Origin: Yoonia tamlensis
GTDB lineage: Bacteria > Pseudomonadota > Alphaproteobacteria > Rhodobacterales > Rhodobacteraceae
Reading direction: 5' to 3'
DNA length: 64,000 nucleotides
Assembly: GCF_900115105.1 (NCBI RefSeq)
Contig: NZ_FOYP01000001.1
Coordinates: forward strand, 2,010,097-2,074,096
Below the pieces are notes generated by a model. It did not search any database. It was not told the DNA's origin and was given only the letters and a program-made list of their open reading frames with translations. This document shows, in pieces, positions 45,721-54,542 of this stretch. The position numbers and the translations under genes are program-made. Positions within the stretch are counted from its first letter, which is position 1; the number at the start of each line of letters is the position of its first letter.

Positions 45721-48464
45721 TGGCGCTTGGCCCGATCGGATTTACCGCCCCTTGGCTCTTGGTCGCGCTTGCGGCACTGCCCGTGCTTTGGGTGCTATTG
45801 CGCGCCGTGCCGCCTGCGCCGATCCGCCGAAAATTTCCAGGTGTCGCGCTGCTGCTGGGGCTGACCGATAAAGACAGCCAATCCGACCGCACACCTTGGT
45901 GGCTTTTGTTACTGCGATTGCTGGCAATGGCGGCGCTGATTATCGGCTTTGCCGGACCCGTGCTAAACCCGCAAGCCGCGCGCGACGGGCATGGTGATCT
46001 GCTGATCGCCGTGGATGGCACGTGGGCGGGGGCTGCACGCTGGTCGCAGCAAATGACCCGCGTTGATACGCTTTTGTCCGAAGCCGCCGTGGCCGACCGC
46101 CGTGTCGCGGTAGTGGTCCTGTCGGATTTGCCGACGGGTGATCTGCCCTTTGCTGCGCCGAACGACTGGCAGAACCGCCTGCCCAACCTTGCGCCGCGCC
46201 CGTGGCAACCGACTGCCCCCGCAGACTATTTTGCGGATCAATCCGGCGCATTTGAAACCTATTGGCTGTCGGACGGGATTGACTACGCGGGGCGCGATGC
46301 GCTGCTGGCACAATTCGAAACGCGCGGCGCGGTTACCGTGTTCCAAACACCGCAGCAAACCTTTGGGCTGCGCCCCGCCAAATTTGAAGACGGGCAAGTG
46401 ATCCTATCCGCCACCCGTACGCCCTCGGGCACAGCATTTGAGGCGCAAATCACCGCCACTGGCCGCGACCCTGCGGGGGTTGAACGCGCGCTAGCCGCCG
46501 TGCCGATCAGCTTTGCCGCAGGCGCGGCAGAGGCGCAGACGGCGATGGTCTTGCCACCCGAGTTGCGCAACCGGATCACGCGGTTTTCGATTGACGGGCT
46601 GCGTTCGGCAGGCGCCGTCAGCCTGACTGATGACGCGCTTAAGCGGCGCGAGGTCGCACTGATCGCGCAGGGTGATGCGCGCGAAGGGCTGGAACTGCTT
46701 TCGCCGCTTTATTACCTGCAAGAGGCGCTTGAGCCGACCGCCGATCTGATTGACGGCACTTTGGCCGATATCTTGCTGGCCAACCCCGATGTGATCATTC
46801 TGGCCGATGTTGCCACGCTGAGCGCGCCAGAAACCGAAAGCCTGCAAGAATGGGTCACAAATGGCGGGATGCTACTGCGTTTTGCGGGTCCACGTCTTGC
46901 CGCGAGCGATCTGGGGCGCATCACGCAAGACCCGCTTTTGCCAGTGCGCCTGCGGTCCGGTGGCCGCACTGTCGGCGGCGCGATGAGCTGGGGTGCGCCC
47001 AAATCGCTGGCCCCTTTTGACGCTGACAGCCCGTTCTTTGGCCTGCCCGTCCCCGATGATGTGACCGTCACCAGCCAAGTCATGGCGCAGCCCGACCCTA
47101 CGCTTGCCGCGCGGGTCATCGCGCAATTGGCGGATGGCACGCCGCTGGTCACGCGCAACCGCATGGGCGATGGGCAAATCGTCTTGTTCCACGTCACCGC
47201 AAACGCACAGTGGTCAACCTTGCCGCTGTCAGGGCTTTTTGTGCAGATGCTGGAGCGTTTGGCGGTTTCAACCCGCCCGGCCATGCCCGACGCGGCAGAG
47301 CTGACAGGCACAACATGGTTGCCGCATCAGGTTCTCGATGCTTACGGCCAGCTCGATGATGCGCGCACTTTGCCCGGCGTCGCCGGAGAGCTGATCGCAA
47401 CCGCATCCCCCGGGCCGGAATTGCAACCGGGCCTTTATGCGGGCGCTGACAGGCAATTGGCGGTGAATGTGATCAGCGCGGATAGCGTGCTTGCACCCGC
47501 AAGCTGGCCCGCACGTATCGCGGTTGAAGGCATGACAGCGCTCCGCGAAACCGCGCTCAAGGGCTGGTTGCTGGCAGCGGCCACGCTATTGTTGATGATC
47601 GACGTGATCGCGTCGCTGGCCGTGGGCGGGCGTTTGCGCGGGCCGCGCGCGGATGTGGCGGCATTGCTTGCGCTGATGCTTTTGGCCGCACCCGATGCAC
47701 AGGCCGATGATGCCTTTGCGCTGCGCGCCACATCGGACGTGGTGTTGGGCCATGTGATCACCGGCAATGCCAGCGTCGATGAAACCGCCAGCGCAGGGCT
47801 TTTGGGCCTGTCGCAAGCGCTGTACCGGCGCACCTCGATTGAGCCATCCGCGCCTTTGGCCGTGAACCTTGAAACCGACGAACTTGCGTTTTTTCCGTTT
47901 CTTTACTGGCCCATAACCGCCGACCAGCCACTGCCTTCGCAGGCCGCCTATGCCAAGTTGAACCGGTATTTGCGGTCGGGCGGGATGATCATGTTTGATA
48001 CCCGCGACGCCGATACCGCGCGTTTCGGGTCCGGTTCGCCCGAGGGGCGCAAATTGCAGGCGATTGCGCGGTCTTTGGACATTCCGGCGCTTGAACCTGT
48101 GCCATCCGATCACGTGCTGACCCGCACGTTCTATCTGCTACAAGATTTCCCCGGCCGCTACGCCAGCCGCGATGTCTGGGTCGAGGCCGCACCGATCGGG
48201 GCAGTTCAGGCCGAAGGCATGCCGTTTCGCAATCTTAACGATGGCGTCACCCCTGTCATAATCGGCGGCAACAATTGGGCCGCCGCATGGGCGGTTACGG
48301 CAAATGGCGCGCCGATGCTGCCTGTGGGGCGCGGCCAGTCCGGCGAACGCCAGCGCGAGATCGCATTTCGTTTCGGGATCAATGTGATCATGCATGTGCT
48401 GACCGGAAACTATAAATCTGATCAGGTCCATGTGCCGGATCTGCTTGACCGGTTGGGCCAATGA
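45717..48464 (+). CDS. Membrane protein with BatA-like N-terminus and DUF4159 domain
   Basis: 915 residues. Two N-terminal transmembrane helices (about 10-30 and 61-80) enclose the BatA-like signature RRKFPGVALLLGL; a third helix lies near 620-640. The central region is a VWA-like and amidotransferase-like fold. The C-terminal 210 residues are the DUF4159 domain (ELAFFPFLYWPIT...YLRSGGMIMFDTRD). Such proteins belong to the MoxR-DUF58 set and may shape a large envelope complex. Start and stop overlap neighbours by 4 bases. Confidence 0.9.
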   Translation: MMALGPIGFTAPWLLVALAALPVLWVLLRAVPPAPIRRKFPGVALLLGLTDKDSQSDRTPWWLLLLRLLAMAALIIGFAGPVLNPQAARDGHGDLLIAVDGTWAGAARWSQQMTRVDTLLSEAAVADRRVAVVVLSDLPTGDLPFAAPNDWQNRLPNLAPRPWQPTAPADYFADQSGAFETYWLSDGIDYAGRDALLAQFETRGAVTVFQTPQQTFGLRPAKFEDGQVILSATRTPSGTAFEAQITATGRDPAGVERALAAVPISFAAGAAEAQTAMVLPPELRNRITRFSIDGLRSAGAVSLTDDALKRREVALIAQGDAREGLELLSPLYYLQEALEPTADLIDGTLADILLANPDVIILADVATLSAPETESLQEWVTNGGMLLRFAGPRLAASDLGRITQDPLLPVRLRSGGRTVGGAMSWGAPKSLAPFDADSPFFGLPVPDDVTVTSQVMAQPDPTLAARVIAQLADGTPLVTRNRMGDGQIVLFHVTANAQWSTLPLSGLFVQMLERLAVSTRPAMPDAAELTGTTWLPHQVLDAYGQLDDARTLPGVAGELIATASPGPELQPGLYAGADRQLAVNVISADSVLAPASWPARIAVEGMTALRETALKGWLLAAATLLLMIDVIASLAVGGRLRGPRADVAALLALMLLAAPDAQADDAFALRATSDVVLGHVITGNASVDETASAGLLGLSQALYRRTSIEPSAPLAVNLETDELAFFPFLYWPITADQPLPSQAAYAKLNRYLRSGGMIMFDTRDADTARFGSGSPEGRKLQAIARSLDIPALEPVPSDHVLTRTFYLLQDFPGRYASRDVWVEAAPIGAVQAEGMPFRNLNDGVTPVIIGGNNWAAAWAVTANGAPMLPVGRGQSGERQREIAFRFGINVIMHVLTGNYKSDQVHVPDLLDRLGQ

Positions 48465-50527
48465 CACAGACATTGATTTTTGATCCTTTACTTCCCGTTC
48501 CGGCGCTGATCGGATTTGCCTGCATCGTCGCATTTGGGATTGCGTTTGCGCTATGGCGGCGTCTGCCCGGTCGGTGGCTGCGCTGCGCCGCGGCGGTTTT
48601 GCTGCTTGGCGCGATTGCAGGGCCGTCGATCCAGCAAGAAGACCGCGCCGCCCTGTCCGACATTGTGCTGGCTGTGGTCGACGAAAGCGCAAGCCAAAGG
48701 ATCGCCGACAGGCCCGCGCAAAACGCGGCCGCGCTTGCCAATATCAGCGCGCAGATCGCACGGCTGGACAACACCGAACTGCGCATCGTGCGCGTCACGG
48801 ATGGCGAAGATAACAGCGGCACCGCATTGATGACCGCCACGACCCAAGCCCTATCCGAAGAACCCCAAGGCCGTGTTGCGGGCGTTATCTTGATTAGTGA
48901 CGGGCGTTTGCACGACATTGAACGCGCGCCGCGCCTGCCCGCGCCGATGCATCTGTTGCTGACTGGCCAGCCCGATGACTGGGACCGCCGGCTGGTTGTG
49001 TCACACGCACCCGCCTTTGCGATATTGGGTGAACAGGTCACGCTGACCCTGCGCGTTGATGATCAGGGCGCAGCGCCCGCGACCCAAGCGGTCGAGTTGT
49101 CCATCGCGGTCGATGGCGAACCCGCGGTAAGCCTGCCAATCCCGATTGGCCAAGACATTGAAATCCCGTTCGAGCTGCCCCACGGTGGTATGAACGTCGT
49201 GCAGTTTTCCATCCCCGAGGCCGAAGGCGAGCTGACCGCGCGCAATAACGCCGCAGTCGTGCAGATCAACGGCGTGCGCGACCGACTGCGCGTGCTTTTG
49301 GTGTCGGGTGAACCGCACGCAGGCGAACGGACCTGGCGCAACCTGCTGAAATCCGACCAGACCGTTGATCTGGTGCATTTCACCATCCTGCGCCCACCCG
49401 AAAAGCAAGACGGCGTGCCGGTCAATGAACTGTCGCTGATCGCCTTTCCGACGCGCGAATTGTTTCTGGAAAAGATCAATGACTTTGATCTGATCATCTT
49501 TGACCGCTACCGCCGCCGCGGGATCCTGCCGGGGGATTATTTCAACAATATCCGCGAATACGTGGAAAAAGGCGGCGCGGTGCTGGTGTCGTCGGGGCCG
49601 GAATATGGCAGCGCTGAAAGCATCTACCGCTCGCCGCTTGGGCAAATTCTGCCGGGCGCACCCACTGCGCGGGTATTTGAGGAAGGCTTCACCCCGCAAA
49701 TCACCGAGATCGGTGAGCGCCACCCCGTGACCGAAGGTCTGGAAGAATTTGCACCCAATCCTGCGGGCGACGGCCCCGGTTGGGGGCGTTGGTTCCGGCT
49801 GGTTGATGTGCTGGTCCCGCAAGAGGCCACGACCGTGATGTCGGGGCTGGATGACCGCCCGCTTTTGGTGCTGAACCGCATTGGCGAAGGCCGCGTGTCG
49901 CTGATCGCCTCGGATCATAGTTGGCTATGGGATCGCGGGTTCGAAGGCGGCGGGCCGCAGCTCGAATTGCTGCGCCGTTTGGCGCATTGGATGATGAAAG
50001 AACCCGAGCTTGAAGAAGAATCGCTTTGGGCGGAACCCAGCGGCCAGACCATGCGGATCATCCGCCGCACATTGGGCGAGAGCGTGGGCGATGTGACAGT
50101 CACCCACCCCGATGGCACCGAGACCGTCCTGTCCCTTGAACAGGTGTCACCGGGGCGGTTTGAAACACTGTGGACCGGCCCTGAAATCGGGCTTTACCGG
50201 CTGACCGACGGGGTTGAAAACTCTGTAATCGCGCTTGGGCCTGCTGCACCGCGCGAGTTTGAACAAACGATTGCAACGGGTGACACGCTTGCACCTGTGA
50301 TTGCCGCAACGGGCGGTGGCATGCTTGCTGTGTCGGACGGTGATTTCAGTATCCGCGCAGTGCGCGCAGGACGCCCCGCGCAAGGGCGCGGCTGGATCGG
50401 GATCACACCCCGCGACGCCTATCAAACGGCCGATATCCGGATCACGCCGATCCTGCCTGCTTGGGCGTGGCTATTGTTAGCCGCAATGCTGAGTATCGGC
50501 GCATGGCTGCGCGAGGGGCGGCGTTAG
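48461..50527 (+). CDS. Membrane protein with glutamine-amidotransferase-like fold (MoxR operon)
   Basis: 688 residues. Two N-terminal transmembrane helices (about 10-30 and 40-60), a VWA-like segment (about 60-200), a CARDB-like beta domain and a class I amidotransferase-like domain (about 300-500; FDLIIFDRYRRRGILPGDYFNNIREYVEKGGAVLVSSGPEYG) that lacks an obvious catalytic cysteine, then a C-terminal helix. It is the fourth gene of the moxR set in many alphaproteobacteria; its exact role is unknown. Its end overlaps the convergent gene at 50524 by 4 bases. Confidence 0.87.
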   Translation: MTQTLIFDPLLPVPALIGFACIVAFGIAFALWRRLPGRWLRCAAAVLLLGAIAGPSIQQEDRAALSDIVLAVVDESASQRIADRPAQNAAALANISAQIARLDNTELRIVRVTDGEDNSGTALMTATTQALSEEPQGRVAGVILISDGRLHDIERAPRLPAPMHLLLTGQPDDWDRRLVVSHAPAFAILGEQVTLTLRVDDQGAAPATQAVELSIAVDGEPAVSLPIPIGQDIEIPFELPHGGMNVVQFSIPEAEGELTARNNAAVVQINGVRDRLRVLLVSGEPHAGERTWRNLLKSDQTVDLVHFTILRPPEKQDGVPVNELSLIAFPTRELFLEKINDFDLIIFDRYRRRGILPGDYFNNIREYVEKGGAVLVSSGPEYGSAESIYRSPLGQILPGAPTARVFEEGFTPQITEIGERHPVTEGLEEFAPNPAGDGPGWGRWFRLVDVLVPQEATTVMSGLDDRPLLVLNRIGEGRVSLIASDHSWLWDRGFEGGGPQLELLRRLAHWMMKEPELEEESLWAEPSGQTMRIIRRTLGESVGDVTVTHPDGTETVLSLEQVSPGRFETLWTGPEIGLYRLTDGVENSVIALGPAAPREFEQTIATGDTLAPVIAATGGGMLAVSDGDFSIRAVRAGRPAQGRGWIGITPRDAYQTADIRITPILPAWAWLLLAAMLSIGAWLREGRR

Positions 50528-50862
50528 TCGCTTAACGCGACTTCGAACAGCGTGGCGTCCCAGCCATCGACACTACAGCGGGTGCGGATGAATACCGATG
50601 TCGCGCCTTCGGGGATCATGACCCCGCTTTGCGACCGCGTGAACGGTTGTTCATTGACATGCGGATGCGCGAGTTCGCGAAAACCAAGCCGATTGCCATC
50701 CGCATCAAGCACTTCCCATCCGTCTGCGTAATGGTCCCAACCCGTATCGGCATGCAAAATCGTGACCGACACGCGGTCACCTGAAACCGTCACGTCGGTG
50801 ACTTGGGCGGGGTCGGCCAGCGCGGTTGTGGCCACAAAAAACGGGATCAGGGCAAGTCTCAT
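50524..50862 (-). CDS. Small exported protein, unknown function
   Basis: 112 residues with a signal peptide (about 1-16, ends ALADP). The mature part is a small beta-sandwich-like domain with GWDHYADGWEVLDADGNRLGFRELAHPHVNEQPFTRS and a single cysteine near the end. Similar small exported proteins occur widely in Rhodobacterales without known role. ATG 50862 overlaps the stop of the DUF599 gene upstream by 4 bases, so the pair is coupled. Confidence 0.75.
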   Translation of the reverse strand: MRLALIPFFVATTALADPAQVTDVTVSGDRVSVTILHADTGWDHYADGWEVLDADGNRLGFRELAHPHVNEQPFTRSQSGVMIPEGATSVFIRTRCSVDGWDATLFEVALSD

Positions 50863-51557
50863 GGACCCTCGTTTAGCAGAATACTGCGCGGCACCGATGC
50901 AAATTCGCGTGACCAGACAATCGCCAGTGCCGTCAGCGTCGCGCCGATCAGCGCAAACGCGCCCAACAGCCATGCTAGTGCCGCCAGCGCGAAATACATC
51001 GCCCGTAGCCCGCGGTTAAAATTCACGGCGGCGCGGATATTCAGCTCGGCCGCTTGCGCGGCGCGCGGATAGGCGGCAGGGTCTTCGGGGTCATTTGGCA
51101 CCGCTGACATTACAACCGCGCAATAGCCGAACACGCGGTTGGCCCAGACAAATTTCAAAAATGCATTGGCCAGAAACAATACAACCAGCCCAAGTTTCAA
51201 CTGCCAGACCACCACGGGCAGCGGCACATCTGTGACCTCGAGCGCCACACCGCGCAACGGGTCCGTGTTCCCGATCAGCGCCAGCACACCCCCCATTGCA
51301 AGAAGGCAGGTGGATGCAAAGAACGATGTGCTTTGCCGCAGACTGGCCAGAATTTGGCTGTCGAAAATACGTGGCGAGCGGGTCACGAAGACTTTCATCC
51401 ATTCACGCCGATGCGCCGACATCAGCACCGTGACCGATGGGCGTTTGCTACCTGGTCGTTCAATCAATGTGCCGATAACCAGCCAAGCCAGCATGATAAA
51501 CGCCGCAGCGCACCAATCCCAAAGGGTCAAAAGCCCAAGATGTTCAATGAGTTCCAT
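50859..51557 (-). CDS. DUF599 membrane protein
   Basis: 232 residues with about four transmembrane helices (near 12-32, 80-100, 118-140 and 190-215). The pattern NFNRGLRAMYFALAALAWLLG and the N-terminal WDWCAAAFIMLAWL are DUF599. Function unknown. It is divergent from glcD with 81 bases between starts and is translationally coupled to the small exported protein. Confidence 0.87.
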   Translation of the reverse strand: MELIEHLGLLTLWDWCAAAFIMLAWLVIGTLIERPGSKRPSVTVLMSAHRREWMKVFVTRSPRIFDSQILASLRQSTSFFASTCLLAMGGVLALIGNTDPLRGVALEVTDVPLPVVVWQLKLGLVVLFLANAFLKFVWANRVFGYCAVVMSAVPNDPEDPAAYPRAAQAAELNIRAAVNFNRGLRAMYFALAALAWLLGAFALIGATLTALAIVWSREFASVPRSILLNEGP

Positions 51558-51586
51558 GCACCCTGTTTAGCCAACCCGCTAATGAC

Positions 51587-51623
51587 TTGCTATATGGAAA
51601 AATTGGTAATATATTTTTACCAA
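51587..51623 (+). promoter_or_regulatory. Promoter and inverted-repeat operator of the glc operon
   Basis: TTGCTA (51587-51592), a 17-base spacer and TATATT (51610-51615) form a good sigma70 promoter, with a start near 51622. TTGGTA (51603-51608) and TACCAA (51618-51623) are an exact inverted repeat, nine bases apart, that brackets the -10. Half-sites of the TTGGT/ACCAA kind are used by GntR/FadR-type regulators such as GlcC/PdhR, although the spacing here is wider, so the regulator is only a guess. Confidence 0.6.
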
Positions 51624-51638
51624 ATACGGAGATCGCCC

Positions 51639-53081
51639 ATGCAAATGCCAGCCCCCGATGCCAGCGTCCTGTCCCGCAAGGACCAAATTGTCAGCCGATT
51701 ACAAGGGGTTTTGCCCGCAAATGCGGTGATTTCCGATATTGCCGAAACCCGCGCCTATGAATGCGACGCACTGACCGCCTATCGCTGCCCGCCGCTTTGC
51801 GCAGTACTGCCTGCGAATACCGCCGAAGTCGCGGCGGTCATGAAAATTTGCCACGATATGGGCGTGCCTGTGGTACCGCGCGGGTCAGGTACCTCGCTTG
51901 CGGGTGGGGCTTTGCCGACGGCTGATTGCGTGATCCTTGGCGTGGCCAAGATGAACGCTGTGATCGAAACCAACTATCCTGATCGCTATATCACCGTGCA
52001 AACAGGCCGGACCAACCTGTCGGTGACGGGCGCGGTCGAGGCCGACGGGTTTTTCTACGCCCCCGATCCTTCCAGCCAGCTGGCCTGTGCCATCGCCGGC
52101 AATATCGCAATGAATTCCGGCGGCGCGCATTGCCTGAAATACGGGGTGACCACGAACAACCTGCTTGGCGTCACTATGGTGATGATGGATGGCAGTGTTG
52201 TTGAAATCGGGGGTGCGCATATGGATGCGGGCGGGTTGGATCTGCTTGGGGTCATTTGCGGCTCCGAAGGGCAGCTTGGCGTCGTCACCGAAGCCACCCT
52301 GCGCATCCTGCCTAAACCCGAAGGCGCGCGCCCCGTTCTCATGGGCTATGACAGCAACGAGGTCGCAGGGCAGGTTGTGACCGACATTATCAAGGCTGGC
52401 GTACTACCCGTCGCGATCGAATTCATGGACCGCCCGTGTATCGAAGCCACCGAAGCCTTTGCCAAGGCGGGTTACCCGATGTGCGAGGCGCTGCTGATTG
52501 TCGAGGTCGAAGGATCCGACGCCGAAATCGACGCACAACTGGCCCTGATCATGGAAATTGCTGCCAAACATAACCCCGTTGAATTGCGCGAAGCCAAATC
52601 AGCGGATGAGGCGGCGCGTATTTGGCTGGGCCGCAAATCCGCCTTTGGCGCGATGGGGCAGATCAACGATTACATGTGCCTTGATGGGACGATCCCCGTG
52701 TCACAACTGCCCTATGTGCTGCGCCGCATTGGCGAGATGTCCAAAGAATACGGGCTGGGCGTTGGCAACGTGTTTCATGCTGGCGACGGCAATATGCACC
52801 CGCTGATCCTGTTTGACGCGAATAAACCGGGCGATCTGGAGCTCTGCGAGGCCTTCGGCGCGGATATCCTGAAGCTCTGTGTCGAGGTTGGCGGATGCCT
52901 GACCGGCGAACATGGCGTGGGCATTGAAAAGCGCGACCTGATGCATGTGCAATATGATCCTGCCGATCTCGAGGCGCAGATGGCCGTCAAGGATGTGTTC
53001 GACCCCAAATGGTTACTGAACGCGGCCAAGGTTTTTCCGCTTGATGCCTCTGAAAATCGCCGCATGGCCGGAGGCCGCTAA
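51639..53081 (+). CDS. glcD: Glycolate oxidase subunit GlcD
   Basis: 480 residues; the FAD subunit of glycolate oxidase, which turns glycolate into glyoxylate and feeds electrons to the quinone pool. It has PVVPRGSGTSLAGGALP (FAD loop), GGAHCLKYGVTTNNLLG, the HAGDGNMHP metal site and CLTGEHGVGIEK. ATG 51639 follows CGGAG. Followed by glcE at one base past the stop. Marine algae release glycolate, so this operon fits a phytoplankton-associated life. Confidence 0.95.
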   Translation: MQMPAPDASVLSRKDQIVSRLQGVLPANAVISDIAETRAYECDALTAYRCPPLCAVLPANTAEVAAVMKICHDMGVPVVPRGSGTSLAGGALPTADCVILGVAKMNAVIETNYPDRYITVQTGRTNLSVTGAVEADGFFYAPDPSSQLACAIAGNIAMNSGGAHCLKYGVTTNNLLGVTMVMMDGSVVEIGGAHMDAGGLDLLGVICGSEGQLGVVTEATLRILPKPEGARPVLMGYDSNEVAGQVVTDIIKAGVLPVAIEFMDRPCIEATEAFAKAGYPMCEALLIVEVEGSDAEIDAQLALIMEIAAKHNPVELREAKSADEAARIWLGRKSAFGAMGQINDYMCLDGTIPVSQLPYVLRRIGEMSKEYGLGVGNVFHAGDGNMHPLILFDANKPGDLELCEAFGADILKLCVEVGGCLTGEHGVGIEKRDLMHVQYDPADLEAQMAVKDVFDPKWLLNAAKVFPLDASENRRMAGGR

Positions 53082-53082
53082 G

Positions 53083-54192
53083 ATGACACCACAGACCGAA
53101 CAAGACCTTAGCGATCTGATCAAAGATGCCCGTGATCCGCTCAGCATTCGGGGCGGCGGCACGCGTAGCTATGCCCATGTTGCGGGTGATACAGTTGATA
53201 TGCGCGCCATGTCGGGCATTACGCTTTATGAACCCGGTGCCATGACGATTGTCGCAAAGGCGGGCACGCCATTGTCGGAAATCAACACCGCCTTGGCCGC
53301 TGAAAACCAGCGGCTCGCGTTTGAACCGATGGACCACCGCGCGCTTTTGGGTACGTCAGGCGAACCCACGATCGGCGGTGTGGTGGCCGCTAATATATCC
53401 GGCCCGCGCCGTATTTCTGTGGGTGCTTGCCGCGATTTTCTGCTGGGCGTGCGCTTTGTCGATGGGGCCGGCAATATCGTCAAGAACGGTGGCCGCGTGA
53501 TGAAAAACGTCACCGGTTATGATCTGGTAAAACTGATGGCGGGGGCTTACGGCACGCTTGGCGTGCTGACCGAGGTATCATTGAAGGTGCTGCCAAATGT
53601 GGCGCAAACCGGCTGTGTGTTGATCCACGGGCTAGATGACGCGCAGGCGGTGGTGGCGATGTCAGCGGCACTTGGATCACCGTTCGAGGTCACAGGTGCC
53701 GCGCATTTCCCGCAAAACATGGACGGCGATCCGGTCACGATGATCCGCATCGAAGGTTTTGATGCGTCGGTCCAATACCGCGCTGACCGCCTGCGTGACC
53801 TGCTTAAACCTTATGGCGAAGTTACTGTAAAAATCGGTGATGCCGACGGGCTGTTAGAAAGTTGGGATCGGGTGCGCGATGTACATGCTTTTGCCGGTCA
53901 ACCCGGTGATATTTGGCGCATCTCGGTGAAACCTTCGGATGCAGCGGGGCTGGTCGCAAAACTTGGTGCAAAGGCGGTGCAATATGATTGGGGCGGCGGT
54001 TTGATCTGGGCGCTGACCGATGGCGGCGATATGCGCGCGCGCATAGGTGAAGTCAAAGGGCACGCCACATTGATCCGCGGCACTGCCGCGCCCGTGTTTC
54101 ACCCCGAACCCGCACCCGTTGCCGCAATCAGTGCCGCACTGCGCGCGAAATTCGACCCACGTAATATTTTGAACACAGGGTTGATGGGATAA
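53083..54192 (+). CDS. glcE: Glycolate oxidase subunit GlcE
   Basis: 369 residues; second FAD-binding subunit of glycolate oxidase. The N-terminal ISIRGGGTRS-like loop (LSIRGGGTRSYAHV), GTSGEPTIGGVVAANISGPRRI and GGRVMKNVTGYDLVKLMAGAYGTLGVLTEVS are typical of GlcE. It lacks the C-terminal metal-binding module of GlcD, as expected. GGAGG lies just upstream. The stop overlaps the start of the small membrane ORF (TAATG). Confidence 0.94.
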   Translation: MTPQTEQDLSDLIKDARDPLSIRGGGTRSYAHVAGDTVDMRAMSGITLYEPGAMTIVAKAGTPLSEINTALAAENQRLAFEPMDHRALLGTSGEPTIGGVVAANISGPRRISVGACRDFLLGVRFVDGAGNIVKNGGRVMKNVTGYDLVKLMAGAYGTLGVLTEVSLKVLPNVAQTGCVLIHGLDDAQAVVAMSAALGSPFEVTGAAHFPQNMDGDPVTMIRIEGFDASVQYRADRLRDLLKPYGEVTVKIGDADGLLESWDRVRDVHAFAGQPGDIWRISVKPSDAAGLVAKLGAKAVQYDWGGGLIWALTDGGDMRARIGEVKGHATLIRGTAAPVFHPEPAPVAAISAALRAKFDPRNILNTGLMG

Positions 54193-54542
54193 TGGGGATT
54201 ATCGTCTTTATCGCTGTTCCGCCTATTGTGACCTTTCTCATTCTGGCCGCGACATCGGCAGGCAAGCCGTTCCTGACAATGCTTGCTATATTCGGGATTT
54301 TTTGGGTATTGGCCGCTGGCGCGACATTTCCAATTGCGCCGGCAAGCGGGCCGGATGACTGGTTTCACGGAATCGAAGTGATCCCACTATATGGGGCGCT
54401 CGGTGCCGCGCTGGCAGCGACGGTCGCACAAGCCATTCGTTGGTGGCGGTTACGGAATGGTAAACGCCCGTTTTATCTCATTATCCTTATCGCGGTTCTA
54501 TTTGCGGCCTTTGTTATCACGACATCTTTGGGAGCCTTCTAA
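54192..54542 (+). CDS. Small membrane protein inside the glc operon
   Basis: 116 residues with four hydrophobic segments (near 4-20, 28-45, 66-84 and 95-113). No domain is recognised. It starts one base into the glcE stop (TAATG) and ends immediately before the glcF GTG, so it is translated with both. In E. coli the operon has no such gene at this position. It may anchor the peripheral GlcDEF complex to the membrane, but this is only inferred from position. Confidence 0.72.
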   Translation: MGIIVFIAVPPIVTFLILAATSAGKPFLTMLAIFGIFWVLAAGATFPIAPASGPDDWFHGIEVIPLYGALGAALAATVAQAIRWWRLRNGKRPFYLIILIAVLFAAFVITTSLGAF

